A stretch of 64,000 nt of DNA from Arctopsyche grandis. Its lineage: Eukaryota; Arthropoda; Insecta; Trichoptera; Hydropsychidae. Shown piece after piece: positions 10,272 to 21,110 of this stretch; positions within the stretch are counted from its first letter, which is position 1, and each line of letters begins with the position of its first letter. A program made the translations under genes and the position numbers. The stretch is from positions 496,001 to 560,000 of the forward strand of contig NC_135356.1 in NCBI RefSeq assembly GCF_051622035.1. The letters run 5' to 3'. Below the pieces are notes generated by a model, which was not told where the DNA came from, did no database searches, and was given only the letters and a program-made list of their open reading frames with translations.

Positions 10272-11307
10272 TATGGGGATCTAGTCTTGTTGTGAAGGTC
10301 TTCTTCACCACCAGTCCGCCATGTATTATAGACAGGTTCGTCTGTGTTCGATATTAAATACAGCTATGTTCAATATGGTATTTATTTGGTAGTAACACGT
10401 ATACACAAGTATGATTAATTGTTGGCAAAAGTTTGTCGTTCAGCGGTCTCTGGATATGGTAGAGTGTCGCTGGCTCGGCATTCAGCTATGTTCGGCAAGT
10501 CGCTGGATATGGTAGAGTGTCGCTGGCTCGGCGTTCAGCTATGTTCGGCAAGTCGCTGGATATGGTAGAGTGTCGCTGGCTCGTTGTTCTTCCAAGTCCG
10601 CGTAGTGAAGTGGTGGCTGGTCAGGAGCTGGATGTTGACTGGTCTGCTGCTGTGTGTCGACTGGCGTTGTTTGCGTTGTACCTCCTTTTATATGGTTTCT
10701 GGAATGCTTGGTGGAAGTGGTTATTGACGCGTACGAAAGGAATTTTGTTTTCGTCGAGGCGTCGAATTTTCTGGAATGCTTGATGGAAGTGGTTGTTGAC
10801 GCGTACGAGAGGAATTTTGTTTTCGTCGAGGCGTCGAATTTTCTGGAATGCTTGATGGAAGTGGTCGTACGAGCATTTAGTTTATTGATGCGTACGAGAG
10901 GAATTTTGTTTTCGTCGAGGCGTCGAATTTTCTGGAATGCTTGATGGAAGTGGTCGTACGAGCATTTAGTTTATTGATGCGTACGAGAGGAATTTTGTTT
11001 TCGTCGAGGCGTCGAATTTTCTGGAATGCTTGATGGAAGTGGTCGTACGAGCATTTAGTTTATTGATGCGTACGAGAGGAATTTTGTTTTCGTCGAGGCG
11101 TCGAATTTTCTGGAATGCTTGATGGAAGTGGTCGTACGAGCATTTAGTTTATTGATGCGTACGAGAGGAATTTTGTTTTCGTCGAGGCGTCGAATTTTCT
11201 GGAATGCTTGATGGAAGTGGTCGTACGAGCATTTAGTTTGTTGTTGCGGAATATTCTCGAAGGATTTTGGCATCGTTCCGCTTGGTGAATGTGACGAGAT
11301 TCCCACA
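10272..11307 (-). repeat. 5' LTR of the gypsy element (right copy)
   Basis: Same sequence and length as the left LTR. It is followed on the minus strand by the primer-binding site and the repeat-bearing leader. Transcription of the element would start within this copy. I could not place a TATA box with confidence. Confidence 0.95.
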
Positions 11308-11431
11308 AAACCATTGTCTGGCTACGTAAACGGGTTACGTTCAGTGGCATCTCGTGAGAATTCATAGGGGGGTTCTGTAGTAGCTCGTTGACAAAAATAG
11401 CATGCATTTGTACATATAGGCACGTTGCTAA
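11308..11431. other. Spacer between two LTR elements
   Basis: This 124-bp stretch has no gene. It begins with the AAAC target duplication of the gypsy element. Confidence 0.6.
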
Positions 11432-11592
11432 TGTGGCGGCTCGCTTATACGACATGGTCGAGTTTGGTTGCCTTCCTGCGAGTGGGGACCAACCCGGCTG
11501 GGTTCGGAGAGCCACTACCACTCTGCCTTTAGCTGTCATATAATAAACACGTGCATTAACATGCCAGTCGTCTCATTCGTTCATCCCCCATA
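11432..11592 (+). repeat. 5' LTR of the short LTR element
   Basis: It pairs with 12336-12497 with scattered substitutions and small indels. It contains ATAATAAA just before its 3' part, a likely polyadenylation signal. Confidence 0.88.
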
Positions 11593-12335
11593 CTGGTGAC
11601 CCCCGACATCGAGCCACGCAGCCTCGATCAATTTCAACATGCCGCTCATCCCTGCCTCGCCGAGCCAGGCGGGAAAGCTACCCGCCGCGCCCTCATCGCC
11701 ATCAACACAGCACGCCGCGGCCTGCGGGTGACAATAAACGAGCAGACACGGCTACCTACCTACCTACCTACCTACCGACGTCCAGCCACAACGTCGATGA
11801 CAGGTGCTTAAAAAAATGGGGGAGCGAATGAGACGACGATCTTGACAGCTGGATGTGGAGTCATGCGCGATCCAGTACACATAGAACGGTTATCCAGCAC
11901 CACAAGATATACACCACCTCAGCACCATCATCATCATCATCATCATCATCAAGGCCCCGTCCGTCCCCACGAGCGTCGTCACGCCGAGACGGGCGGCAGC
12001 GCTACAACACCTCCACGAGCCAAAACGACTCACGGTCCAGATCGGAGTATCATCAACCACATCGATGCCCCTGCCGCCCCCGCCGCCCCACCAACCGACA
12101 TCAGCCTCGGAAGAGCGGCGCCGCCGCAGCATCGCATCGGCGTGACCATCGGACGACCCACCGTCCTGCTCGCGACGTCACCGCCCTCGAATGTACCGAC
12201 CATTCAGGGCGGTACACCTACACAGCGGATGACCCACGTCAACAATTTTTTTTCTCCCCACTCAATATTTTTGTTTTCTTTTGTAAAATTTGTTTCTTTG
12301 TAATTTTTGTATCGCTGATGCTGGGGGGGGAGTGA

Positions 12336-12497
12336 TGTGGCGGCTCGCTATACGACATGGTCGACTTTGGTTGCCTTCCTGCGAGTGGGGACCAACTCGG
12401 CTGGGTTCGGAGAGCCGCTACTCACTCTGCCTTCAGCTGTCATAAATAAAACACGTGCATTCAACATGCCAGTCATCTCATTCGTTCATCCCCTATA
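12336..12497 (+). repeat. 3' LTR of the short LTR element
   Basis: Second copy of the 161-bp repeat, directly after the G-rich polypurine tract. It differs from the 5' copy at several positions, so this element is older than the gypsy element next to it. Confidence 0.88.
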
Positions 12498-12748
12498 AGG
12501 TAATGAATATTATTTATGACAATGAACATTTTATAAAGCTGGGTACATAATAAATTTAAAACTCTTTCCTTACAGAAAACGTATAAGACTACTCAATGTA
12601 TAGGGTAAATAGGGGGCGGCAAAATTTAATTTATAAAAAATACCTTTGTTATAATCATGACTTCGCTAATGAAAAGAACCTAAACAATAAAAGCAGCAAA
12701 TGACATTATATTTAGTGACTCAACGTCATCCTGTGATTTCCAACAACC

Positions 12749-12898
12749 CACTATAACTTTTGTTCCGACAAAAAGTGTAGCCGGCGCTGATCCATTAGCA
12801 GTTATCATAAATTCTCAAAAGTTGTTTGAGCTTTAGTAATGATAACTGCTAATGGATCAGCGCCGGCTACACTTTTTGTCGGAACAAAAGTTATAGTG
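12749..12898. repeat. Inverted repeat with 60-bp arms
   Basis: The arm 12749-12808 (CACTATAACTTTTGTTCCGA at its outer end) recurs as its exact reverse complement at 12839-12898, with a 30-bp loop. It looks like a foldback MITE or a hairpin. I could not see a target duplication. Confidence 0.9.
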
Positions 12899-14174
12899 TG
12901 TTCAGTTCAGCATTCACTCTTTTGAAATATTTTTGGGGAACATAAATCTAAAATATATAATGACTGACGATTTAATGGCAAAAATTGGCTTTGTTACCAC
13001 CGCAATGTGACTAATAATCCAATTACCCTATCGAGAAGTGTCCTGGCAGCACTAGCTAGCTTGATCGGTCGGCTATTTAGTGCTGGCAACACCGAAACAA
13101 GTGTTTTGACAGTTGCTCTCCGACAGCCGGTGCGTGTGCTGCTCTTCTCGCCGCATCTTCACTACAATATCGAGTAATCTTTAATTGAAATACATTTTAA
13201 ACCCCAATGCATACGTAATTTGCGCTGCGACCAATCTTTTCACGTATTTCAATGGCATGTGCAATCGATTGGCACTTTGACGTTTCTCGTTGTGCCGCAT
13301 TCCGTTGCATGTTTCTAGTTGTACTTCACGCAGAAGCTCGAGCTCCAGGCCTTCTGTTGCGGTTCGGTCTCGGCCTTCCGCTATCAAACGAGGAAAACAT
13401 CATACGGCTTTGCAGTTCCTGCTGTCAGATTCAGTCAGCATTCGGATCCATTCGTTTGGAGAGCACGTCACAGTTGATCTTTGACTTTTTCTCCAGGCAC
13501 GCGAGATGGAAAGACTGTCTACGTACCCGTATTCGTATACTTCCGAATGAATCCTGTTATTCGCACATAATTCCTTTCGATCGCTTTAGCATCTTTCAAT
13601 CTCAAAATTTCATCACATTGAGGCTATGAGGTTGACGTCTCGGTTAGAGTAATGGTGTATTATGTGCAATCTAAACTTCACTTACTCCTGCGCCTTCTAC
13701 CCTCGATCTTACTTCCGAGAGAGGTATTCTTGTGACAGTAACGAAGGGCAGTCTAGTTGTGTGTACCGATTAAAAATTCAATTGACTTGAGCTTCACTCG
13801 CTATCGGTACGTCATCGGTGGTCATTTTTAAATTAGAATCGAATCGATTGTTCATTTCGACAATTTTTGTGCAAGCTTAGCATCTCTTTCTCAAATTTAA
13901 GTCATTTTTGTCGCCGATTGCGTCAAAGAAAATGCGATGGGAAATTCAGCGAGGTTTTCTTCGAGTCAATCATTTGGTGGGATTGAAAATCTACATGCGT
14001 ACAGGAATGCTCGGAATTAACTGACAGCATTACATATATATATATATCAATGTATGGCATATCACATGCATTCATATCCAAACGATTTTTACGTAAATTT
14101 CCCTCGTGATTTAATATACCTATGTCTTTTCTGATTTACAAGTAAAGTCACCACAGTTGTTACTTTTTTTTCAG
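12899..14174. other. Upstream region of the SINHCAF-like gene
   Basis: Sequence at about 13020-13180 and 13300-13500 is richer in G+C than its surroundings and could hold a promoter and a non-coding 5' exon. I cannot fix a start site or an exon. Open frames in this stretch show no domain. Confidence 0.35.
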
Positions 14175-15671
14175 ATTTCGTTACATCGTATTTCGTATCA
14201 TGTCTAGTCATTACTACTCCGAACCTTCATCGGATATCGAAATGACTCCGGAAAGAGGGACCACGGATTCCGAAAGGCCAACGGAATACGAAATGTCAAC
14301 TGACGATGATGAATCTTCGACGGATGTCGAAAGGGTTTCAGAAAGTGGGACCTCAGATTTCGAAATGCCGACAGAACACGAGATGACAAGCGATGATGAC
14401 CGCAACATGTTTAATCAAAACTTTATTGACACATCTTTAGACGGTTGTGTCGTTTGTAGACGAACAGTGAGCAGGTATACATACATACATATATGGTATT
14501 TAATATTATTTTACAAATGTGCTATAATCATCTTCAAATGTGTGAATATGTTTGAAACGTGTTTCATCTCATCAAGTCTAATGTATGGGTAAAATTCGGA
14601 ATTCTCGACCCACTCCTTCCTGTCATTGGTTGCTTTTTGCCAGTACATAAGTATTGCCATGCCCGGAATCAACTCGACTTTTACCTGATGAAATACTCTT
14701 ACATATAGTGCCTGGTTCGCATATAATTTCGGACGTATATGTTGGATTATTTCATCAGGTAAAAGTCGAATTAATTCAGGGCACGGCAATACTTTTGGCA
14801 TCGCAAAGAGTAGCCAATCACAGGAAGAAGCGGGTCGGCCGAGCCTCGCTTCCAAGCCTAGAGGTTCCGTCTTTTACCAATCTATGAATTATTATATTGT
14901 ACTCTCGGAGCTGCAGAATGACTTTTCAGACTATATCAATTTTTAATACTAGCAGCCTCCACAGAGCTACGCCTTTTTCGAAAATATTTTTAATATTATA
15001 TAAAATTTTTCAAAATTTGACTTTCTTTTATTCAAGATATCGACATGAACTTCAAATATGATTGATTGTATAAAATACTTTGTTGTGTTTATACAATCGA
15101 GAAATCACAAGTAATTATATGTACAGTCGAAATGATCGTATAATAATTACTTGTGTTGTTCCGTGAGGTTTCCATGGCATCTTAGGTATATATATATAAA
15201 TTTTGTATTTTGCATATGCTTTCTGATAATTCTTCATAATCTGTGGTAGCTATTTAGGAACTGGTTATGGAAAAATTCGCAAATATTGGGCGTAGATATC
15301 GGTAGTGTGGACGTAGCCAATGGACGGGTTCACGTGCAACATACAATTTCAAGGAGTCCTGAATTCATTCATTCATTTGTTCCGACAGACTTCTCACTGA
15401 CTTGAAATTGTACAACACGCATATTGACGAAACGTCTACACATGGAATGCTTGTTTTTTATGTATTTTTAACTATAATATTATTATTATCAATGTTGTGA
15501 AGTCGAACGAAACGTTACCGTATTTCATTTCGATTACAATTCATTGTTGGATGATTCTTCATATTACGACGTTTAACATTCAGAGTGAGATTTTTCAAGC
15601 CTCGACTCGACAACGTTGATTGTAATAACATTATATGTATGTAATCTATTATGTACACCTATGCTATATGG

Positions 15672-15749
<78 letters not shown>

Positions 15750-16329
15750 CTTTATAATTCATATTTTCATTTTATATACATACACATTGCATGTACACAC
15801 AAAATAGCACCATTGTATATATGTATGTACAAAATCTTTTGCTTATTTTGTTGTTATATAATTATTTAATTAAATAATAGTTACAGCACTGTATGTACAT
15901 ATATGTGTGTACACGTACAGTAGACCCCCAGAACGTGGTTGAAATATACAAAAATAATAAAAATCGCGTTCTCGGAAGTCTTCTGAATTATTATTAAAGA
16001 ATTTTTACTTACAGTAGCAAATTCGAGAATGCCCACCACTATTCTATAATAATAATGACAATATTTGATGACGATGTGAGGCTCTTTTATCGTCTTTTCT
16101 ACGAACCTAAGCCTGATATATGCTCAGCATGCTTAATGCTAGTTAACGTGTTTAAGAAATATCCTGCCCAAACGAAAGTGGACTGGAATCATGTCAGTTG
16201 ATATAATATTTATGTTTACTTTAAAACGTCTCTAGATTTTTTTATTTGAATTTTGAGCTTGACTAATCATTACAGATAATCGACTCGAGAATATCGGATA
16301 TTGAACGGGGAGAGGCAACAACGATCAAT
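14175..16329 (+). CDS. SINHCAF: SINHCAF/FAM60A-like SIN3-HDAC complex subunit, partial
   Basis: Three exons join in frame: 14175-14474 (ATG at 14200), 16015-16192 and 16276-16329. Exon 1 encodes a Ser/Thr/Glu/Asp-rich stretch of about 70 residues, with an internal imperfect repeat (ERPTEYEMSTDDDESS and EMPTEHEMTSDDD), then DGCVVCRRTVS. Exon 2 continues SSKFENAHHY, LFYEPKPDICSACLMLVN and YPAQTKVDWNH, and exon 3 continues IIDSRISD. The order C-x2-C, SSSKF, DIC-x2-C and DWNHIIDSR follows the conserved zinc-binding N-terminal domain of SINHCAF, which links to the SIN3-HDAC repressor in the nucleus. The acidic leader is not usual in the family. Exon 2 ends at a GTCAGT donor and exon 3 at a GTATGT donor. 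I found no later exon, so the C-terminal part is unlocated and a decayed duplicate is possible. Confidence 0.6.
14606..14837. mobile_element. Foldback MITE in the first intron
   Basis: The arms 14606-14694 and 14749-14837 are imperfect inverted repeats of 89 bp (outer ends CGACCCACTCCTTCCTGTCA and its complement). They are separated by 54 bp. It has no coding capacity. It lies inside intron 1 of the SINHCAF-like gene. Confidence 0.8.
14852..16014. other. Rest of intron 1, with a (TA)n tract
   Basis: No exon is recognised. A pure (TA)n tract fills 15677-15747. Small hairpins occur near 15060-15160. Confidence 0.5.
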
Positions 16330-17074
16330 GTATGTAGACCTTAAAACACCAGGCAGACAAGTTGAAAATTCACCATACCGGCTGACCATATGACTATTGA
16401 CACGCTGCATTTAAAAACACTTTTTATTATGTACATACATATGTTAATATTCTATACAGAATAGATATTTTTGTATTAAATTAAGACTGATAGAGATAGT
16501 TACTACTACTACTAGATAGTGATATTTAAAATGTGATAATTAACATGGTCAGTTTGTTTATGTGATTGCCATTTTTTTTGTTTTTGTGAACTGATCGAAT
16601 GAGGGCTAACATTCTACATAATATAATATTAAAATAAATCAAATTAAATATATGGCTGTGATTTAAGAGGGTAGTTGCTTAGTTTATATGCTTTTAAAAT
16701 ATGTTATATAAAAGTACAAAATATTAGATTGTATGTACTTGGTAATTAAATTACATGTACAAAATGATACAAAAATCTCAAGTATTGTTTAATATGCTAC
16801 ATACAAAATTAGTCTGTAAAGAGTAAGACTGCAATTTATGTACCTTTGATACAATGTTTATTTTTATTAAACATATTTACGCTTATATACGTTTTGTTAT
16901 ATACTATGTATTATATATGTATCATACTCGTTACTGTGAATTCAAACTTCTTATTTATAGATAATATTATTAATGCTATCGTCGTCGCGTTCGGGCGTGT
17001 CGCAAAAGTGTGTTTTTGCTACTGCTTCAATGTTATTATTATAAAATGGCCAATACGTTCAAAGCGTCTCTAAA
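16330..17074. other. AT-rich stretch with no recognised gene
   Basis: I searched for the missing C-terminal exons of the SINHCAF-like gene and saw none. A short TAC repeat lies near 16502. Confidence 0.4.
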
Positions 17075-18005
17075 ATTTTAGAGAGTATGGTCCAAATCCT
17101 CATGGACCCTACCAATAAATTCAACAAGGACCAAATGGCCAAATTGATGCCTTTCACCTCTGATCTCTTGCATACAGTAGGTGAAATGTTCTCCAATATT
17201 GCAATGTTGGAAGGTGAGCTGTCAGCGACTAAAAAGTATATGTCTAAGGAGACACGCACCACGATTGAGTCGACGTTGGAACTTGTTAGCGAATTGTAAG
17301 AAAGAAAACATAGACGAAGCAATGTTATTTTATTTGACATAAATGATACAGGTAACAATAACGACGACAATAAAGAAATCGCTAATTTACTGTCAAAAGC
17401 CGAGCTATCCGACCATAAATTCACCGCTTATATGTAGAATTGGGCAAAAAAAAGGAACGAAGCCAAAACCTTTAAAAGTAAAACTGAATGAACAGCAAAC
17501 GGCAACAAAACTACTCCGAAAAGGACCCAAACTTGGAATAAAAATAAAAAACGACCTAACTCGTGTGCAAAGACTATACATCAACAATCTGTGGAGTGAA
17601 ATGAATACTAGAAAATGTGAAATGGTGAAAGTGACCTTATCATAAATATTTTATTGGTGTGCCTAAAATAATAAAAAAAAAACAGTACAAAAAACTATTA
17701 ATCTACTACCAAAATGTCAGAAGCATAATATTCAAAATTCAATTCTTAAAAAATGCTATAGCTGCTTCCACATATGACATCATTTTATTAACAGAAACAT
17801 GGTTAAACAACTCTATTAATTATTAATGACTCTGAATTAAACTTTCATTCATACAATCTGTATAGATATGAGACTTGAGGCGGTGGCGTGGCAATTCTTA
17901 TTAAAAAAGTTCATTCGTCATCCGTCATCATCAACACAAACAATTCCATCGAACAAATATTTATATCTACCAAAATTTTCAATTTAAAGTGCATATTTGG
18001 TTTGG
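17075..18005 (+). pseudogene. Non-LTR retrotransposon remnant: ORF1 and start of ORF2 endonuclease
   Basis: The frame 17087-17299 reads PFTSDLLHTVGEMFSNIAML and is followed, through stops, by NVILFDINDTG and KPKPLKVKLNEQQTATKLLR. This matches a LINE ORF1 with a coiled-coil followed by an RRM-like part. From 17708 a second unit reads NVRSI and DIILLTETWLNNSIN, then GGGVAILIKKV. That is the start of an apurinic endonuclease domain. Several stops and frameshifts, and a break near 18005 before the RT, make it a dead fragment. Confidence 0.7.
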
Positions 18006-18441
18006 TGGCCGTTGACTCATATTTGCATCATGTTGGTGCCAACGCTTATTGGCCGCTGATGCATATATGCTTCACGACGGCGCGAACTGCTTCAGTCCGC
18101 TAATATATTTTTGTATTACGTTTTCGTCAATCGTTTCTGGTCGATGATACAATTATGTTTCATTTTTTTTATTTTATATTAGATTTATTTTCTTTTTATT
18201 TTAATCTATATATTATATATAAAATTGAATGTCTACAAACGTAATAAATCGATAAAAATTCTAAACTTTGTATAATTTAATTTGTCGGCTGGCCGCATTG
18301 TACTCATTGATTTCAACGGGTGACTTAGGAAAGGAATTGATACACAAATTAAAATAAAGTTATCTGTTATACCCGATATAATTGAACAATGTAATTTTAA
18401 TTCATTTTTTCGACACTTCGTTTTTACGTATATCGTAAACG
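18006..18441. other. AT-rich stretch with no recognised gene
   Basis: No coding or repeat signal is recognised apart from proximity to the MITE that starts at 18442. Confidence 0.4.
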
Positions 18442-18684
18442 GGTCTACCTCACGGGCCCGAATGTGAAACGCCCGAAAACGCAAATATCAAAAGGCAAAG
18501 ATCGATAATCGAAAGATAAAAAAAGGGTGCATGGTAAACGGTACATACTCACTTAATTTGCGCGAGCAGGATACAACAGGAACAAGAGGAACAGGCTTTT
18601 CCTCCCGTATTAATGTGCGCGCGCAGAATACGTGAGGAAAAGCCTGTTCCTGTTGTATCCTGCTCGCGCAAATTAAGTGAGTAT
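18442..18684 (+). mobile_element. Foldback MITE, family M1, copy 1
   Basis: The head reads GGTCTACCTCACGGGCCCGAA and then AAACGCAAATATC. It is followed by a hairpin with arms containing GCGCGAGCAGGATACAACAG and its complement. Related copies are at 38533-38746, 44210-44597, 49145-49341 and 60748-60956. Confidence 0.8.
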
Positions 18685-18689
18685 AAAAT

Positions 18690-18790
18690 TACAAATACCA
18701 ATTAAAATTTATTAAAACTCAACATGGAGCATATTTCTACAGATTCTTTTTTGAGATTCGTACGACGATCGGTAAGAATTATGGGTCTAT
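18690..18790 (+). repeat. Fragment of a dispersed transposon (second copy at 47.1 kb)
   Basis: The segment around ATGGAGCATATTTCTACAGA matches 47120-47210 almost base for base. It is read as a broken part of the element at 46865-47540. Confidence 0.7.
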
Positions 18791-18806
18791 GTGACGAGAC
18801 AGAATG

Positions 18807-19815
18807 TTAACCCATTTGAACCCACGCGGTCAGTTATGAACTTACACGATGTATGCCAGCGCGGTCGTTCACGGCATTTTACAATTTTGCGTCGTAAAAT
18901 AAAGGGATCACTCAGGCCGGCCGTAAAACCTTTCGTTACGCTTGGTTAGGTGTTGGTGATGAATTTTAAGAAAGTCACACGAAATTAAATCAGTTCCTTT
19001 TGGAGTTTTGAGGGAATTATTTCGAGCGCTTTTCGACTTGCAGATATGTCGAAGAGAAAACATACGTAAGTTTTTTATTTTTACATATTTTTTATTTATC
19101 TTTATGTTTCTAATACAGTAGGACTTATTGTATAATATGCATAAGAGAAATTGCGTTTATATATCTCATATTCCTGAAAAAAAAAAATCAAAAGTCAACG
19201 GAGTCGTATATGACTCCTTGGGATAATGACACATATTTTTTTCCAGAGAATGCAATTTTACTACTGCAGAGATACGGGAAGAAATTGATAATTAGGACGA
19301 GTCTCAACTTCCGGATTCCCCATACATACATATTACCACCCCTGGAAACTGATATTCGGTTAAAGAAAAAAGTAGGGTGGAAATCAATCAACCATTTAGT
19401 ATAAATATGTATAATAAATATATGGGTGGGGTTGATCAAATGGATAACCATATTTCTAACTATAACATGAGTATTAGAGGGAAAAAATGGTACATGCCTA
19501 TTCTGTTTTGGAACATCGATGTAGCTGTGAATAACGCTTGGATTCTTAGCAAAAGTTTTGGTTGTAAACTTGATAAATTAGGATTTATCAGACAGGTAAC
19601 GGAGACGTTGTGCAAGTGTTATGGTCAAAAACGAAAACAATTGGTCCCATTCAGATCCGGCAAAGTTAATCAAAATCAAAAGGAAGTTGGAAGACGTTGA
19701 TATTGGTCAAATAGAAAAGGAGGAATTGTGGACACTGTAAAAATAAAACGTTTTCCGCTTGTGATAACTGTGAAATTCCATTGCATGACAAATGTTTTGT
19801 ACCGTATCATAATAA
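18807..19815 (+). pseudogene. piggyBac transposase remnant
   Basis: TTAA followed by CCCATTTGAACCCACGCGG at 18807 looks like a piggyBac left end on its TTAA target. Subterminal CGCGGTC repeats follow. ATGTCGAAGAGAAAACATAC at 19046 may be the old start, with GTAAGT after it. The frame 19377-19700 reads YNKYMGGVDQMDNHISNYNM and GKKWYMPILFWNIDVAVNNA, the conserved C-terminal part of piggyBac transposases. Shifted in frame, CDNCEIPLHDKCFVPYH near 19765 is the terminal cysteine-rich finger. The catalytic Asp region is missing, so a large internal part has been deleted. No matching right TIR was seen. Confidence 0.8.
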
Positions 19816-20630
19816 TTAATTATTTTGTCTTCATGTATTTTGTTTTTACGACTTTTGAACCCGAAATCTCGTTTATGACATTTCTTTTTTTAAAAGGGTG
19901 CACCCTTTTTTTTGTTGTCGATGTGTACAGACCCACGACAGGTTGTTCTTACCACTAGCGTAATTTGCGAAACTTGTGACAAATTTGACAAACATGTGGG
20001 AAACACGTATTTATTTTAACACTGGTAGATAGATTGAATAGCAACCCACATGTGGTGGTGAAAAAAACCGAAAAATTTGAAACTAGGGATGAAAGAAACA
20101 AAGAATCAGTTCACGGTCAGTTTTCGCCCTGTTAATGCTGCGTACGGACCAAACCAACGACGAATTTGGTCCTTTGGTCCAACGATTTAACCAGCAGGAT
20201 TAAACCAGTAGCGTACAAAATATCGAAATAAAAATTAAATTTAAAAATTGAAATTAAATATCAAAATTAAAAATATTATTATTATATTAAAATTAAATTC
20301 AAATATCAAAATAAAATTATAATCAATATATTAAAATTAAAATAAAATATTGAAAGTTAAAACAGAACATGCCCAATTTAAATAAATTTTCGAGATTGAC
20401 CTAAAATTAGATCATCAACAATCACATACAGATAATCCTCGACTTTTGTTTGTCGAAGATGTTTTGACTTACGTAGATGCGCACTAAGATCGAAAAAAAA
20501 ATCAAAGAATTATTATTTTTACTTCCCCGTAATGCGCAGCTACTGAGCATATATTATGTGTAAGTATGGGTGACGTCTTCGATCTCTTCAACCCGAGACG
20601 TTGTCGGTTTTATCAAAGGAAATTTTTTTG
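19816..20630. other. AT-rich stretch, no recognised gene
   Basis: The stretch 20220-20350 is a loose AAATTAAAATTAAA-type repeat. Nothing coding was recognised. Confidence 0.5.
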
Positions 20631-20777
20631 TCTTCAATTGTTTCTCTCGTCGAAATAAATCAATTAATTAAATCATTTCAGAGGTAAATTTTATCGGATA
20701 ATGTCTTCAATTGTTTCTCTCGTCGAAATAAATCAAATAATTAAATCCATCTCAGAGGTAAAATTTATCGGATAATG
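20631..20777. repeat. 73-bp tandem duplication
   Basis: TCTTCAATTGTTTCTCTCGT starts at 20631 and again at 20704. The two 73-bp copies differ at a few positions. Confidence 0.9.
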
Positions 20778-20819
20778 TGTGATTATTAATTTTATTACGA
20801 CGAAAGAAAAAAAGGAGTT

Positions 20820-20942
20820 ATTACTTGGGAATTGATTATTGTCGATAAATTCATTTTCAGAATCAGTAGAGCTGCTGATTTGTCGAGTTCCTCGGCGAGG
20901 AGCTATTATTTCGCTTTCGTCACTTTCACTGTCCGATATCAT
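20820..20942 (-). pseudogene. Short acidic N-terminal reading frame, possibly a transposase start
   Basis: From ATG at 20942 the minus strand reads [20 protein letters not shown], then SSSTDSENEFIDNNQFPSNN. Acidic Ser-rich starts like this are common in piggyBac-type transposases and in nuclear proteins. The frame loses sense near 20820 and a (TA)n tract begins just 5' of it. Product and completeness are not known. Confidence 0.3.
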
Positions 20943-20956
20943 TTTGCGTTCAAATC

Positions 20957-21110
<154 letters not shown>

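Larger units (their letters stand above)
4785..11307 (-). mobile_element. Full-length Ty3/gypsy LTR retrotransposon
   Basis: Two 1036-bp direct repeats (4785-5820 and 10272-11307) bracket gag and pol read from the minus strand. The flanking tetranucleotide AAAC (4781-4784 and 11308-11311) is a target-site duplication. On the element's own strand the LTRs begin TGTGGG and end CCCCATA. A primer-binding site lies just inside the 5' LTR at 10269-10256 (TGGTGACCCCCGAC). The two LTRs look identical, both coding frames are open and no env frame exists, so this is a recent and possibly mobile insertion. Domain order PR-RT-RNaseH-INT is that of the gypsy group. Tandem repeats sit in the LTRs and in the leader. 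Confidence 0.95.
11432..12497 (+). mobile_element. Non-autonomous short LTR retrotransposon
   Basis: Two similar repeats of about 161 bp (11432-11592 and 12336-12497) start TGTGGCGGCTCGC and end CCCCATA or CCCTATA. The first is followed by TGGTGACCCCCGAC as primer-binding site. The second is preceded by a polypurine tract (GGGGGGGGAGTGA, ending 12335). The internal part is only 743 bp, GC-rich, and has no protease, RT or integrase motif. Overlapping frames at 11842-12335 (Pro/Arg/His-rich, with a CAT repeat giving poly-His) are not recognisable proteins. It looks like an internal-deletion derivative that needs an autonomous partner. I found no clear target duplication, so one end may be rearranged. 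Confidence 0.85.

Noticed and set aside
9835..10284. Cys/Gly/Val repeat protein on the plus strand
   Set aside because: It is the reverse side of the 24-bp leader repeats of the gypsy element; the period is a multiple of three, so no frame has a stop.
11842..12335. Two overlapping Pro/Arg/His-rich frames as retroelement proteins
   Set aside because: No gag, protease, RT or integrase motif; openness follows from GC-rich sequence and a CAT repeat.
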